In this document: in pieces, positions 1 through 8,671 of the stretch | How the letters are laid out: each line of letters begins with the position of its first letter | Position numbering within the stretch: the first letter of the stretch is position 1 | DNA from: Nocardia macrotermitis | GTDB taxonomy: Bacteria; Actinomycetota; Actinomycetes; Mycobacteriales; Mycobacteriaceae | Assembly: GCF_009604405.1 (NCBI RefSeq) | Contig: NZ_WEGK01000010.1 | Location: 186,001 to 250,000, forward strand | Length of the DNA stretch: 64,000 bases | Direction of reading: 5' to 3' | Notes under the pieces: generated by a model | The model's database searches: none | The model's input: the letters and a program-made list of their open reading frames with translations, nothing else | Told to the model about the DNA's origin: nothing | Made by a program: the position numbers and the translations under genes

Positions 1-468
1 TTGGAGGAGCTCGCCGAGCTCATCGCGGTGCCGATCGAGAATCTGCGCAGGACCGTCGCGGAGTACAACGAGGCCGCGGCCGAGGGTGTGGACGAGAAAT
101 TCCACCGCGGTGAGGGCGCCTGGGACGGAATCCACGTCCACGTCGTGGGTTTCCCCGCCGGGCAGCCGATGAACTACGTCACCGGCCCGAACACCGACGC
201 CCCCAATCCCCTGCTGCCGCCGCTGGATACGCCGCCCTACTACGTGGCGACCATCGTGCTGTCGGACATCGGCACCAAGGGCGGCTTGCAGACCGACGAG
301 AACGCCCGCGTCCTGCGCGAAGACGGCGCGGCGATCCCCGGCCTCTACGCGTCGGGCAACACCATGGCCGCGATGTCCGGCCGGGTATATCCCGGGGCCG
401 GCACCCCGATCGGCTCCAGCCTCGTATTCTCCTATCGAGCCGTCCTCGATATCACCGGAGCCGAATGA
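1..468 (+). CDS. FAD-dependent 3-ketosteroid dehydrogenase-like flavoprotein, C-terminal part
   Basis: This is the last 155 residues of a flavoprotein whose 5' end lies outside the window, so the first codon here is not a real start. The C-terminus has the run GLYASGNTMAAMSGRVYPG followed by GTPIGSSLVFSYRA. That is the second FAD-contacting segment of the fumarate reductase/3-ketosteroid delta-1-dehydrogenase (KstD) superfamily. Members oxidise steroid-like or related cyclic ketones with FAD. The stop codon overlaps the start of the downstream esterase, so the two are probably translationally coupled. The substrate cannot be told from the fragment. Confidence 0.8.
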   Translation: MEELAELIAVPIENLRRTVAEYNEAAAEGVDEKFHRGEGAWDGIHVHVVGFPAGQPMNYVTGPNTDAPNPLLPPLDTPPYYVATIVLSDIGTKGGLQTDENARVLREDGAAIPGLYASGNTMAAMSGRVYPGAGTPIGSSLVFSYRAVLDITGAE

Positions 469-1445
469 TGACCGAGAATCCCACCGCGAGTTACGCTTTC
501 GATCCCGAACTCGCACCCTGGATTCCGTCGCTGCCGGTCGTCGACATCACCGATGTGGTGGCCGCGCGGGAAAGTATCCGCGCGATCATCGCGAGCATGC
601 CGAAGCCGCCGACTCCGGAGACCGTGACGATCACCGATGTCGCAGTCCCCGGGCCGGAGGGCGCGCGGGAGGTTCCGGTGCGGGTGTACGCGCCGACCGA
701 CCGGAACGGGCTCCGCCCCGCGCTGCTGTTCATGCACGGCGGCGGATTCGTCATGGGCAGTCTGGATTCCGAGCACACCGGCTGCGTCCGGCTCGCCGAC
801 GAACTGGGCGCGGTAGTGGTGTCGGTCGACTATCGGCTGGCACCCGAGCACCCATTCCCGGCGGGGCTGCTGGACTGCTATACGGCTCTGGAATGGCTTG
901 CCGCACAGGCTGATACGTTGTCGGTGGATGCGGCCCGCATCGGCGTCTGCGGGGCGAGCGCGGGCGGCGGCCTGGCCGCGGGTGTGGCGCTGCTTGCCCG
1001 AGATCGACAGGGTCCACCCCTGCGCATACAGGTCTTGCAGTTCCCAGAACTCGACGACCGCATGAACTCGGTATCAATGCGAACATTCAGCGATACCCCA
1101 CTCTGGAACCGCCCCAACGCCGAACTCAGCTGGAAGTACTACCTGTCCGCCCCCACCCCCGAACTGGACATCACCTACGCCGCACCAGCACGAGTCGAGG
1201 ACCTCTCGGGCCTCCCCCCGACATTCCTCTCCGCCTGCGAATTCGATCCCCTACGCGACGAAGACCTGCACTACGCCCACCACCTCCTCGAATGCGGAGT
1301 AACCGTCGAATCACACCACTACCCCGGAACATTCCACGGCTCATCGATCGTCGCCGAAGCCGCGGTAACCAAACGCATGTACGCCGACTACCTCGGCGCA
1401 CTACGCCGGGGACTCGGCATAACCACCGAAACAACCACGGCCTGA
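465..1445 (+). CDS. alpha/beta hydrolase, HSL-type esterase
   Basis: A 326-residue alpha/beta hydrolase of the hormone-sensitive-lipase (Abhydrolase_3) type. It has the oxyanion-hole motif HGGG at residues 91-94, the nucleophile in GASAG (Ser165), and the probable acid and base residues Asp261 (in EFDPLRDE) and His291 (in GTFHGSS), so the triad looks complete. There is no signal peptide, so it should be a cytoplasmic carboxylesterase. The start ATG overlaps the stop of the flavoprotein upstream, which implies a shared mRNA and a joint catabolic role. A strong hairpin follows about 10 bases after the stop. Confidence 0.9.
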   Translation: MMTENPTASYAFDPELAPWIPSLPVVDITDVVAARESIRAIIASMPKPPTPETVTITDVAVPGPEGAREVPVRVYAPTDRNGLRPALLFMHGGGFVMGSLDSEHTGCVRLADELGAVVVSVDYRLAPEHPFPAGLLDCYTALEWLAAQADTLSVDAARIGVCGASAGGGLAAGVALLARDRQGPPLRIQVLQFPELDDRMNSVSMRTFSDTPLWNRPNAELSWKYYLSAPTPELDITYAAPARVEDLSGLPPTFLSACEFDPLRDEDLHYAHHLLECGVTVESHHYPGTFHGSSIVAEAAVTKRMYADYLGALRRGLGITTETTTA

Positions 1446-1456
1446 ACATGATTCAC

Positions 1457-1497
1457 CGAAGCGGCCCCGAACCAACACAGGTTCCGGGACCGCTTCG
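1457..1497 (+). terminator. intrinsic-type hairpin after the esterase
   Basis: CGAAGCGG at 1457-1464 pairs with CCGCTTCG at 1490-1497. The stem continues inward through CCCGAACC/GGTTCCGGG with small bulges and a short loop. There is no T-tract, as is common for actinobacterial terminators. It separates the flavoprotein-esterase unit from the SRPBCC gene. Confidence 0.75.
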
Positions 1498-1545
1498 CCG
1501 TTCATCGGACCCACTCCAACCCACCGAAATGTTGGTACGGTCACG

Positions 1546-2013
1546 ATGAGCGCAGAGGAGACGATCATCGCCACCATCACCGAATCCACGGTCATCGCCG
1601 CAACTCCCGCGCAGGTGTGGGCGGCGGTGCGGGATGTGGGGAGCGTGCACGAGCGACTGTTGCCCGGCTATGTCGTGGACACGCGGATAGAGGGGGACAT
1701 CCGCTATCTGACCATGCCTTCCGGCGCGGTGATCCGGGAATACATCGTGTCCGTCGACGACGAGACGCGCCGCCTCGCCTACTCGGCGGTGGAGGGTTTC
1801 ACCCTGCCGATCGATCACCACCACGCCTCGTTCCAGGTCTTCCCCGACGAGGCGGGCGCGCGACTGGTATGGATCACCGACGTACTGCCGCACGCGGCCG
1901 CAGCGGAGGCGCAGTTGCGGATCACCCGCGGGCTGCACGTCATGCGCGAGACCATCGAGGCGTCGACACTCACCGATCAGCCTCGATCGGACCGCCAGGG
2001 GTTCCTGCCGTGA
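1546..2013 (+). CDS. SRPBCC family (polyketide cyclase/dehydrase-like) protein
   Basis: A 155-residue protein with the START/SRPBCC pattern. An N-terminal strand with TESTVIAATPAQVWAAVRD leads into the first helix, followed by alternating strands and a long C-terminal helix starting near GLHVMRETIEA. Such proteins bind hydrophobic ligands in a helix-grip fold and may be cyclases, dehydratases or carriers; the sequence alone does not choose. It overlaps the 3' end of the convergent DUF4254 gene by about 44 bases. No strong ribosome binding site is visible before the ATG. Confidence 0.75.
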   Translation: MSAEETIIATITESTVIAATPAQVWAAVRDVGSVHERLLPGYVVDTRIEGDIRYLTMPSGAVIREYIVSVDDETRRLAYSAVEGFTLPIDHHHASFQVFPDEAGARLVWITDVLPHAAAAEAQLRITRGLHVMRETIEASTLTDQPRSDRQGFLP

Positions 2014-2434
2014 AGTCCGGGACTTTTCTTACGCCCGTGTGTATTTCGAAGGCCAGGTCGGAGTAGGCGAGGGAGATTTCGGAGAGGCGTTGCCAGAGAT
2101 AGTGGCGATTCGGTTCGGGCACACCGTGTTTCAGGGCTGCGTGGGCTGCGGTGGAGAATTCGGCGATGCGGTCTATGACCATGCCTACGGTCTCGGAGTG
2201 TAGGTAGGCTGCGCCGAATGGTTGGGGCTTGTTTGCGGATACCCAGCAGTCGATCTCACGAACCAACTCCGTTCGCATCCGATCGATAGCCGAAATCGCC
2301 TCCGGCGCAACAACACACCGCGACCTATGGAGTCTGCCGAGTTCGCACGCGGCCAACAACACCGGATGCGGCAGGATCGTTGTGCCCGCGCACGCTTCCA
2401 GCAGCATGTCCCGGGACGGGAGACGGGGCCTCAT
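1970..2434 (-). CDS. DUF4254 family protein
   Basis: A 154-residue protein resembling DUF4254, a family of unknown function frequent in Nocardia and Rhodococcus. Visible family features are LPSRDMLLEACAG near the start, HPVLLAACELGRLH, the arginine-rich helix with LVREIDCWV, and HSETVGMVIDRIAEF. I chose the ATG at 2434 (MRPRLPSRD) because homology begins there and GGTGGG lies upstream. An ATG at 2470 with a G-rich leader is also possible. The gene sits head-on against the truncated DUF5753 remnant, so a deletion may have brought them together. Confidence 0.65.
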   Translation of the reverse strand: MRPRLPSRDMLLEACAGTTILPHPVLLAACELGRLHRSRCVVAPEAISAIDRMRTELVREIDCWVSANKPQPFGAAYLHSETVGMVIDRIAEFSTAAHAALKHGVPEPNRHYLWQRLSEISLAYSDLAFEIHTGVRKVPDFTAGTPGGPIEADR

Positions 2435-2547
2435 CGGCCCACCACTTACCGACGCAACCTGCCCGATCATCAATAACCCCCAGACTTGTTTCGTGTTGTC
2501 GCAGAACGCTTCCGAGCGCCTCGGTTGTGACTGGCACCACACACAAG

Positions 2548-3057
2548 ATAGGCTTGCGCAACCTCCTGCAAACCAACGAGTACGCCCACGCGCTGATCTC
2601 GTCGGACACCACTTTCATCCCGCAGGCCCAGGTCAAACAACGCGTCGATGTCCGCATGCGCCGCCAGGAACGCCTCACCGACGACGAGCCGCTGCACCTC
2701 AAAGCCGTTGTCAGCGAAGCAGCCCTGCGGCAGAAGATCGGCGGAACGGACGTCCTGCGCGGGCAACTCGAGCACTTGGCAGACCTCATCGATCATCACC
2801 CGACGATCGACATCCGCTTCATACCGTTCGATGCCACGGGCGGCATTCATTCCGGCGCGACTTTCTACCTCCTGAGCTTCCACAGCACGTTGCTTCCCAC
2901 GATGGGATGGTACGAATCCCCCGGCCCCTCCGGTCTGCTCGAAGACGCGAACTCCGTTCAGTCGCTCGAGGTCAGCCATGAACTCGCCGAACACGTCGCA
3001 CTCAGCCGAGAGGACTCGCGGACTCTGATCGAGGCGCAATTACGTCGGATACGCTGA
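2548..3057 (+). pseudogene. headless DUF5753 regulator remnant (HTH domain lost)
   Basis: The reading frame encodes a DUF5753 domain beginning at GLRNLLQTNEYAHALI and running to SRTLIEAQLRRIR. In intact relatives, such as the one at 61732-62613 in this window, about 100 residues containing an XRE-type helix-turn-helix precede this point. Here the upstream codons are the antisense of the DUF4254 gene and show no HTH. The 5' end has evidently been lost. The DUF5753 part has no internal stops, so the loss may be recent, or a start inside the other gene may still make a ligand-sensing fragment without DNA binding. Confidence 0.7.
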
Positions 3058-3061
3058 TTCG

Positions 3062-3451
3062 ATGAGCACTTCCCAGGACGCCTCGGTACGCACGAACCGA
3101 TCGGATTGGTTCAAGTCCAGCTTCTCCAAGGACGCTACGAGCTGCGTCGAAGTGCGATTCGACGGCGGCGCGGTGCTCATCCGCGACAGCAAGTACCTCC
3201 GCGACCCGGCCAACGATCCGGCACGTCAGCCGGTGATCAGCGTCCACATCAACATGTGGTCGCAATTCCTCTCGAATGTCGTTGAGACAGAACCGAACCC
3301 GGCGAACTCGGTCCCGTCCATCGGGCGAACGACCGACGGCGGAGCAATCGTGCGGGATGCGCACGGCACGGCGCTCGTCTACACGGCCGCGGAGTGGGAC
3401 GCCTTCACCGCTGGCCTCCGGGCGGGCGAATTTTCCCTGGTCAGCGCCTGA
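3062..3451 (+). CDS. tandem DUF397 protein
   Basis: A 129-residue protein, about twice the usual DUF397 length. The first unit runs from DWFKSSFSKDATSCVEVRF through the acidic/proline-rich stretch to WSQFL. A second partial unit has GGAIVRDAHGTALVYTAAEWDAF and ends with GLRAGEF. DUF397 proteins are small partners encoded directly after DUF5753/HTH regulators in actinomycetes; some such pairs behave like developmental regulators or toxin-antitoxin-like modules. It starts 4 bases after the headless DUF5753 frame, so it has kept its place while its regulator lost the DNA-binding part. Confidence 0.8.
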   Translation: MSTSQDASVRTNRSDWFKSSFSKDATSCVEVRFDGGAVLIRDSKYLRDPANDPARQPVISVHINMWSQFLSNVVETEPNPANSVPSIGRTTDGGAIVRDAHGTALVYTAAEWDAFTAGLRAGEFSLVSA

Positions 3452-3591
3452 CATACGGCGGCACCCCGGCCCGCTGCCGGTGGCAATCGACGAGGTTGTC
3501 GGGTTGCGGACCAGCGATTATGCGGCGAGCCGGGGTGGGGCCGATCAGCGGGTTCGGGGCAGAACCCGGCGGGGTGCGAGCAGGGGGATGC

Positions 3592-5097
3592 TCAGTGCGC
3601 GAGGACGGGGGCGTCCTCATCGCCCGACGTATCGGTGGGCACGCCGACGCGCTCGATGCGGCGGGGCAGGCCGAGGGCGGCGAGGGCGCCGATCACCGCG
3701 CCGACCGTGCCGATCAGGAAGGCCACGCGGTATCCGGCGTCGGTGTAGAGGGTGGCGCCGTGGGTTACCTCCGCAGGGATCGGGGCGCGGTAGGAATTGT
3801 TCAGGACGGTGAAGACCAGCAGGGTCACCACCGAGGAGATGATGCTCTGGATGGCGTTCACGACACTCGAGGTGGTGGCCTGTAGTTGCGGGGGCACCGC
3901 TTCGATGAGGATGTTCGGGATCGACGAATAACCCAGGCCGATACCGATTCCCGCGACGCCCATGAACACCATCAGCAGCACCTTGCTGTCGTGCTGCACC
4001 GCGATGAGCGCGAAACCCACTGCGAGGATGAACAATCCGACCGCCATCAGCACGCGCGGGCGGATGTTGCGGCGGCCGATCAGCATGCCGGTGAGCATGC
4101 CGGCGAGGATCACCGTGATGCTGTTGGGCGTCTGGTAGAGCGCGAATCCCTTTGCGTCCACACCGAATCCGTAACCCAGGTGCAGTGCGGCGGGCGTCAT
4201 GATCACCATCGGCAGCAGGACCGTCAGCAGGGCGCTGCCGCCATAGCAGAACGAGGAGGCGATCGCGGTCAGGAATACCGGACGACGACGCAGCACATGC
4301 AGATCGATCAGCGGTTCGGCGACCTTCATCGCGGACACCAGCCAGCACCCCAGCAGCACCACGCCACCGATGAGATACGCCAGCGTCGACCCGTTCGCCC
4401 AACCCCAGCTCGGCCCGAAACTGATCGCGACCAGTACCGCGGCAATACCCGCACCCAGCAGAATCGCACCCGCCCAGTCGATCCGGGACCGCAGGCGCAC
4501 AACGGATTCCGGCGTACTGAGCAGAATCAGCACCCCGAACACCACCAGCGCGACCGCGAAGAACCAGAACAGACTCCGGAAACCGAACGAATCGATCAGC
4601 CAGCCACCCAGGAACGGCGCGGCAATGGCGATCAGACCCATTCCGGTGGTACACAAACTGACCGCCAATGCGACGGTCTTCCCCGGGAAGATATCCCTGA
4701 TCAGCGAATAACTCAGGAACACCGCCGAGGCCAGGAATCCGGTCAGACACCGCCCGAAGATCAGCACCCCGAAACTGGGCGCGAGCGCCGAGATCAGCGA
4801 TCCGACAGCGGAAACGGCCACACTCCCCAGCAGCACCTTGCGCTTACCGTAGACGTCGGCGAGCTTGCCCAGCACCGGCCCGGTGATCGCCCCGACCAGC
4901 AGGAACGCGGTGATCAACCACGCGCCCTGCGCCGTGCGGAAATGCGCCGAGATCGAGGGAATGGCCATCGAGACCATGGCGTAACTGACCGCCAATATCT
5001 CCAGCAGCAGCATCATCGAGACCAGCGAGACGACCAGCCGCGGCGTCCAGCCTCCGTCGCTACCGGGTGAATCGCCTTGTGTGACAACGTTGTCCAT
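3592..5097 (-). CDS. MFS transporter, DHA2-like (14 TM)
   Basis: A 501-residue major facilitator superfamily protein with about 14 hydrophobic segments. The loop after TM2 reads LGKLADVYGKRKVLLGS, the family's motif A. The DHA2 type suggests drug/proton antiport or metabolite export. The ATG at 5097 is preceded by GAAAGGAC, the best ribosome binding site in the region; the longer frame upstream has none. It resembles the second MFS at 24052-25656 in layout, including an EAVPPQLQ/EAVPAEQQ segment late in the protein. It lies downstream of the amidohydrolase on the same strand, but a hairpin separates them. Confidence 0.88.
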   Translation of the reverse strand: MDNVVTQGDSPGSDGGWTPRLVVSLVSMMLLLEILAVSYAMVSMAIPSISAHFRTAQGAWLITAFLLVGAITGPVLGKLADVYGKRKVLLGSVAVSAVGSLISALAPSFGVLIFGRCLTGFLASAVFLSYSLIRDIFPGKTVALAVSLCTTGMGLIAIAAPFLGGWLIDSFGFRSLFWFFAVALVVFGVLILLSTPESVVRLRSRIDWAGAILLGAGIAAVLVAISFGPSWGWANGSTLAYLIGGVVLLGCWLVSAMKVAEPLIDLHVLRRRPVFLTAIASSFCYGGSALLTVLLPMVIMTPAALHLGYGFGVDAKGFALYQTPNSITVILAGMLTGMLIGRRNIRPRVLMAVGLFILAVGFALIAVQHDSKVLLMVFMGVAGIGIGLGYSSIPNILIEAVPPQLQATTSSVVNAIQSIISSVVTLLVFTVLNNSYRAPIPAEVTHGATLYTDAGYRVAFLIGTVGAVIGALAALGLPRRIERVGVPTDTSGDEDAPVLAH

Positions 5098-5272
5098 TGC
5101 CGATGTCCTTTCGAGCGGAATACGCCCCGCGATGGTGGGCAACGGAACGTAAGCCACATCACAGCCTGCCCCCGATCGGCATCCCCGCCGACCTTCCACT
5201 CACCGGAAACTCGGCCCCTCGGCTCATGCCGCGAAACCGTCCGCGCCGCATTTCCGCTCAGCGGGACATGAC

Positions 5273-5306
5273 CGCGGCCCCGGGGAATCTCTCCTCCGGG
5301 GCCGCG
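5273..5306 (-). terminator. GC-rich hairpin after the amidohydrolase
   Basis: CGCGGCCCCGG at 5273-5283 pairs with CCGGGGCCGCG at 5296-5306 around a loop of about 12 bases. It lies 16 bases beyond the amidohydrolase stop (5322, minus strand) and should end that transcript before the MFS gene. Confidence 0.75.
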
Positions 5307-5321
5307 CGAACAGGCTGTAAC

Positions 5322-6590
5322 TCAGGCGTGCACCGGGGCCTTCTTCACGCTCTTGTCGAAGCCGACGACATCGGCGAGGGTGCTGCCCAGGATGACGGCG
5401 CGTTCCTCGTCGGGGACGCCGCGGAAGTTGAACTCGATGCAGTCGCGGCTGCCGCGGAAGGTGCCTTCGGCGTGCGGATAGTCGTTGCCCCACATGATCG
5501 TCGACAGTCCGGTGATGTGGCGGGCCTGCACCGCGACCGGGTCGTCGGCGAACTGGACGTGGATCTGGCGTTGCAGATACTCGCTGGGCTTCAACGGGTA
5601 GGGCCAGCGGCCGTTGACGGCGAACAGGCGACCCATGGCGGGCTGATCGTTCGCCGGGCGCGAGTCGTCCCAGAAGCCGAGCCACCAATCCGCGTCCTGA
5701 CCGATACCGGTGCGCCAGGACTTGTCCGTCATGCCGACGAACGAAACCAGCCATCCCGCACCGAATTCGGTGAGATTGAACTGGAGATCCGGGAAGCGCT
5801 CGCACACCCCGCCACCGATCAGGGAGGCGATGATCAGCTGCGGACTCGCCGAGGCCGTGTTGCCGCCGCCCATGGTGCGGCCCGCGACCATATCGTCGGT
5901 GAGCTGGCCCTTGCCCATGTTCATCGCGGTCATCAGCCCGCGCACGGTGGTCGCGGTCTCGGAAACCTGCTCCTTGACGTACACCCCACCGGTCGCGACG
6001 TGGAAGAACACCGCGAGACCGTGCGCCTGGGCCGCGGCCCAGATCGGGTCGTAGTCGCGCGACCAGTACGGCATCGGCGGCGTCTCCGGCAGCAGGATCG
6101 CCCGGATTCCCATCCGCGCGATCCGCTCGATCTCCGCGACCGCGTCCGGCACGTCGGTGAGCGGGATCGCCGCGGTGGGACACATGCGATCCCGGTACGG
6201 CAGATAGCGTTCCACCACATAGTCGTTCCACACCCGCGCGTGCGCCATGGACAACTCATGATCGTCGGTGAACAGCACGAACAGCGACAGATTCGGGAAC
6301 ATCACCGAGGCGTCGACACCGTCGAGATCCATATCGCGGATGATGTTGTCCGGATCGCCGTCGGGAGTGCGGCCGCCGGTCTGCCGGTACTTGGAGATGG
6401 TCCAGCCGTCGAAGCCGATGGTGTGCAGCTTCTTGAACTCGGTGTGCCCGCCCGCCACGATCGGCTCGTCGAGGGTGAACTCCTCCTCCCACAGCGCGCG
6501 CTCGCGCATGCCCCTGGGCAATCTGGTCTTGAACAGGTCCACCGGCTCGATGATGTGCGTGTCGCCGGAGACGACGAAATACTCCGCCAC
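5322..6590 (-). CDS. amidohydrolase-2 family metal-dependent hydrolase/decarboxylase
   Basis: A 422-residue TIM-barrel protein of the amidohydrolase_2 family (ACMSD/gamma-resorcylate-decarboxylase branch). It starts with VVSGDTHIIEP, where DTHIIEP replaces the usual DxH metal motif. It has FHVATGG mid-protein and ends with MWGNDYPHAEGTF, the family's catalytic Asp-containing segment. Such enzymes hydrolyse or decarboxylate cyclic and aromatic acids with a divalent metal. The start is GTG at 6590, with CAGGAG six bases upstream. It is transcribed divergently from the aldehyde dehydrogenase across an AT-rich 200-base gap, so the two probably share regulation. Confidence 0.85.
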   Translation of the reverse strand: MAEYFVVSGDTHIIEPVDLFKTRLPRGMRERALWEEEFTLDEPIVAGGHTEFKKLHTIGFDGWTISKYRQTGGRTPDGDPDNIIRDMDLDGVDASVMFPNLSLFVLFTDDHELSMAHARVWNDYVVERYLPYRDRMCPTAAIPLTDVPDAVAEIERIARMGIRAILLPETPPMPYWSRDYDPIWAAAQAHGLAVFFHVATGGVYVKEQVSETATTVRGLMTAMNMGKGQLTDDMVAGRTMGGGNTASASPQLIIASLIGGGVCERFPDLQFNLTEFGAGWLVSFVGMTDKSWRTGIGQDADWWLGFWDDSRPANDQPAMGRLFAVNGRWPYPLKPSEYLQRQIHVQFADDPVAVQARHITGLSTIMWGNDYPHAEGTFRGSRDCIEFNFRGVPDEERAVILGSTLADVVGFDKSVKKAPVHA

Positions 6591-6757
6591 GAGGTACTCC
6601 TGGTTGTGATCGGTTCGGACCCGGCGCGAGCGCCGAGACTCACCGTCAGGGTATATCTCTAATACTCATTTACGCCACGACACGTGAAACATGGGTCGTA
6701 TCTCGACTTATATTGCCACGGATAGTTCGAATCACGAATATTAAGTACCCTTATTGT

Positions 6758-6794
6758 TTGACATGAGGTACGCCCGAGGGTATTTCTGGATCCG
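6758..6794 (+). promoter_or_regulatory. putative promoter giving a leaderless aldehyde dehydrogenase mRNA
   Basis: TTGACA at 6758-6763 matches the -35 consensus. After a 17-base spacer, TATTTC at 6781-6786 is a plausible -10. The expected transcription start, 7-8 bases on, coincides with the GTG at 6794, and no Shine-Dalgarno sequence is visible before that codon. The surrounding 6591-6793 gap is clearly more AT-rich than the flanking genes. Confidence 0.5.
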
Positions 6795-8218
6795 TGGCAA
6801 CCACCCAGTCCTACGTCGGCGGCCGGTCGATCGCATCGGCCGAGTCCTATCCGAACATCGACCCGGCCACGGGCCGATCCCTCGGCGATGTGGCCCGCGC
6901 GGGCCACGACGAGATCGACCAGGCCGTCCGGGCCGCCCGCGCCGCACTGCGCGACTGGCGTCGCACCGCGCCCGCGCAACGTTCGGCGATCCTGAGCAGC
7001 ATCGCCGACGCCCTCGACGCGAATCGCGAACATCTCGCCCTGCTCGAATGCCAGGACACCGGAAAACCGTTGAGCCAGGCCAGAATCGACGCCGAGGTGT
7101 CGGTCCGGTACTTCCGCTTCTACGCGCACGCGATCGACAGTTACTACGGGCACACCATCCCGCTCACCGACGATCTGCACGCCTACACCCGGCGCGAGCC
7201 GCTCGGGGTGACCGGACATATCGTCGCCTGGAACTACCCCATGCAACTCGCCTCCCGCGCGGTCGCACCCGCCATCGCCGCGGGCAATACCGTCGTGGTC
7301 AAACCGGCCGACGAAACGCCCCGCACCGCAGTGGAATTCGCCCGTCTGGCCGTGGAGGCGGGGTTGCCGCCCGGCGTGTTCAATGTCGTGCCGGGGATCG
7401 GGGTGGAGGCCGGGGCGGCGCTGGCCGCGCATCCGGGTATCGACTCGATCGGCTTCGTCGGCTCCACCCGGATCGGTTCGCTGATCGCGCACGCCGCGGC
7501 CGATCGCGTGATCCCGGCGGTGCTGGAACTCGGCGGCAAATCGCCCCAGATCGTGTTCCCCGACGCGGATCTGGCCAAGGCGACCACCTTCGTGGTCAAG
7601 GCGATCCTACAGAATGCCGGTCAAACCTGTTCCGCCGGTTCACGATTGCTGGTGCACGAGTCGGTGCACGACGAACTCGTCTCGGCGATCGTCGAACGTT
7701 TCGGGCAGGTCGGCATCGGCCCGGGAGTGCAGGACCACGATCTGGGACCGCTCGTCTCGGTCAAACAGCAGGACCGGGTGCGCGCCCTGGTGCAGGGCAT
7801 CGAACGCGGTGAAATCCTGTGCGGCGGTGGCATTCCCGACGACGAGCGGCTCTCCGGCGGCGCGTACTTCACCCCCACGGTGATCGACGGCGTCGATCCG
7901 GCCGCGACCATCGCGCAGGAGGAGATCTTCGGCCCGGTCCTGACTGTCAACACCTTCACCGACGAGGACGAGGCCGTGGCCCTGGCCAACGGCACCGACT
8001 ACGGCCTGCTGGCCGCGGTGTGGACCCGCGACCTGTCCCGGGCGCACCGCCTCGCGGCCGACATCGTCGCCGGGCAGGTCTACGTCAACACCTACGGTGC
8101 GGGCGGCGGCGTCGAACTGCCCTTCGGCGGCTTCGGTAAATCCGGGTACGGCAGGGAGAAGGGTTATGAGGCCCTCGACGCCGTCACCGCGACCAAAACC
8201 GTGGTCGTCGCGCTGTGA
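6794..8218 (+). CDS. NAD(P)-dependent aldehyde dehydrogenase
   Basis: A 474-residue class I-type aldehyde dehydrogenase of normal length. The general base Glu245 lies in LELGGK and the catalytic Cys279 in GQTCSAGS. VAWNYPMQLASRAVAPAIAAGN and the FVGSTRIG nucleotide-binding turn are present, and the C-terminus has the usual PFGGFGKSGYGREKG. It oxidises an aldehyde to an acid in the cytoplasm; the substrate is not evident. Its GTG start sits where transcription should begin. It is divergent from the amidohydrolase and is followed by a truncated dehydrogenase gene. Confidence 0.92.
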   Translation: MATTQSYVGGRSIASAESYPNIDPATGRSLGDVARAGHDEIDQAVRAARAALRDWRRTAPAQRSAILSSIADALDANREHLALLECQDTGKPLSQARIDAEVSVRYFRFYAHAIDSYYGHTIPLTDDLHAYTRREPLGVTGHIVAWNYPMQLASRAVAPAIAAGNTVVVKPADETPRTAVEFARLAVEAGLPPGVFNVVPGIGVEAGAALAAHPGIDSIGFVGSTRIGSLIAHAAADRVIPAVLELGGKSPQIVFPDADLAKATTFVVKAILQNAGQTCSAGSRLLVHESVHDELVSAIVERFGQVGIGPGVQDHDLGPLVSVKQQDRVRALVQGIERGEILCGGGIPDDERLSGGAYFTPTVIDGVDPAATIAQEEIFGPVLTVNTFTDEDEAVALANGTDYGLLAAVWTRDLSRAHRLAADIVAGQVYVNTYGAGGGVELPFGGFGKSGYGREKGYEALDAVTATKTVVVAL

Positions 8219-8257
8219 GGTCCACCGATCGCCCACACGACCGGGATGTGTGAACGT

Positions 8258-8671
8258 ATGACCATCGGTTTCATCGGCCTGGGCCACATGGGTTTCCCGA
8301 TGGCCCGCCGCCTCGCCGACGCCGGACACCAGTTGGTGGTGTACGACACCCGTGCCGAAATTCTCGATGCGGCAACGGCATTCGGCGCAACGGCGGCGAG
8401 CTCGGCGCGGGATGTGGCCGACCGAGCGGAGACGGTACTGGCGAGCCTGCCCTCGTTACAGGCTTCCGCCGACGTGGCCACCGGCGCAGACGGCGTCGTC
8501 CACGGGTCCCGAATCCGCCGGTTCGTCGATCTGTCCACGGTGGGAAGCGCTGTCGCGCAACGTAATCAGCGGCAGCTAGGGTCGCGTGGCATCACCGCGT
8601 TGGACGCACCGGTCAGCGGCGGTGTGGCCGGGGCGACCAACGGCACCTGTGCCCGGGGCAACCCGAGATGA
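8258..8671 (+). pseudogene. truncated 3-hydroxyisobutyrate dehydrogenase-type oxidoreductase
   Basis: The frame begins MTIGFIGLGHMGFPMARRLA, the Rossmann fingerprint of the beta-hydroxyacid dehydrogenase family, and keeps the substrate-binding DAPVSGGVAGATNGT. Homology then stops at about residue 130 of the usual 290, and the frame ends after a few unrelated residues. The helical C-terminal domain with the catalytic lysine is missing. The 3' end runs into the tail of the convergent monooxygenase gene, which points to a deletion with its junction near 8647. An inactive remnant is the simplest reading. Confidence 0.8.

Noticed and set aside
3886..5070. Long plus-strand frames over the MFS, P450, LuxC and other minus-strand genes.
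   Set aside because: They are GC-rich shadows: Arg/Gly/His-rich, no ribosome binding site, no family features, and opposite to genes with clear catalytic motifs.
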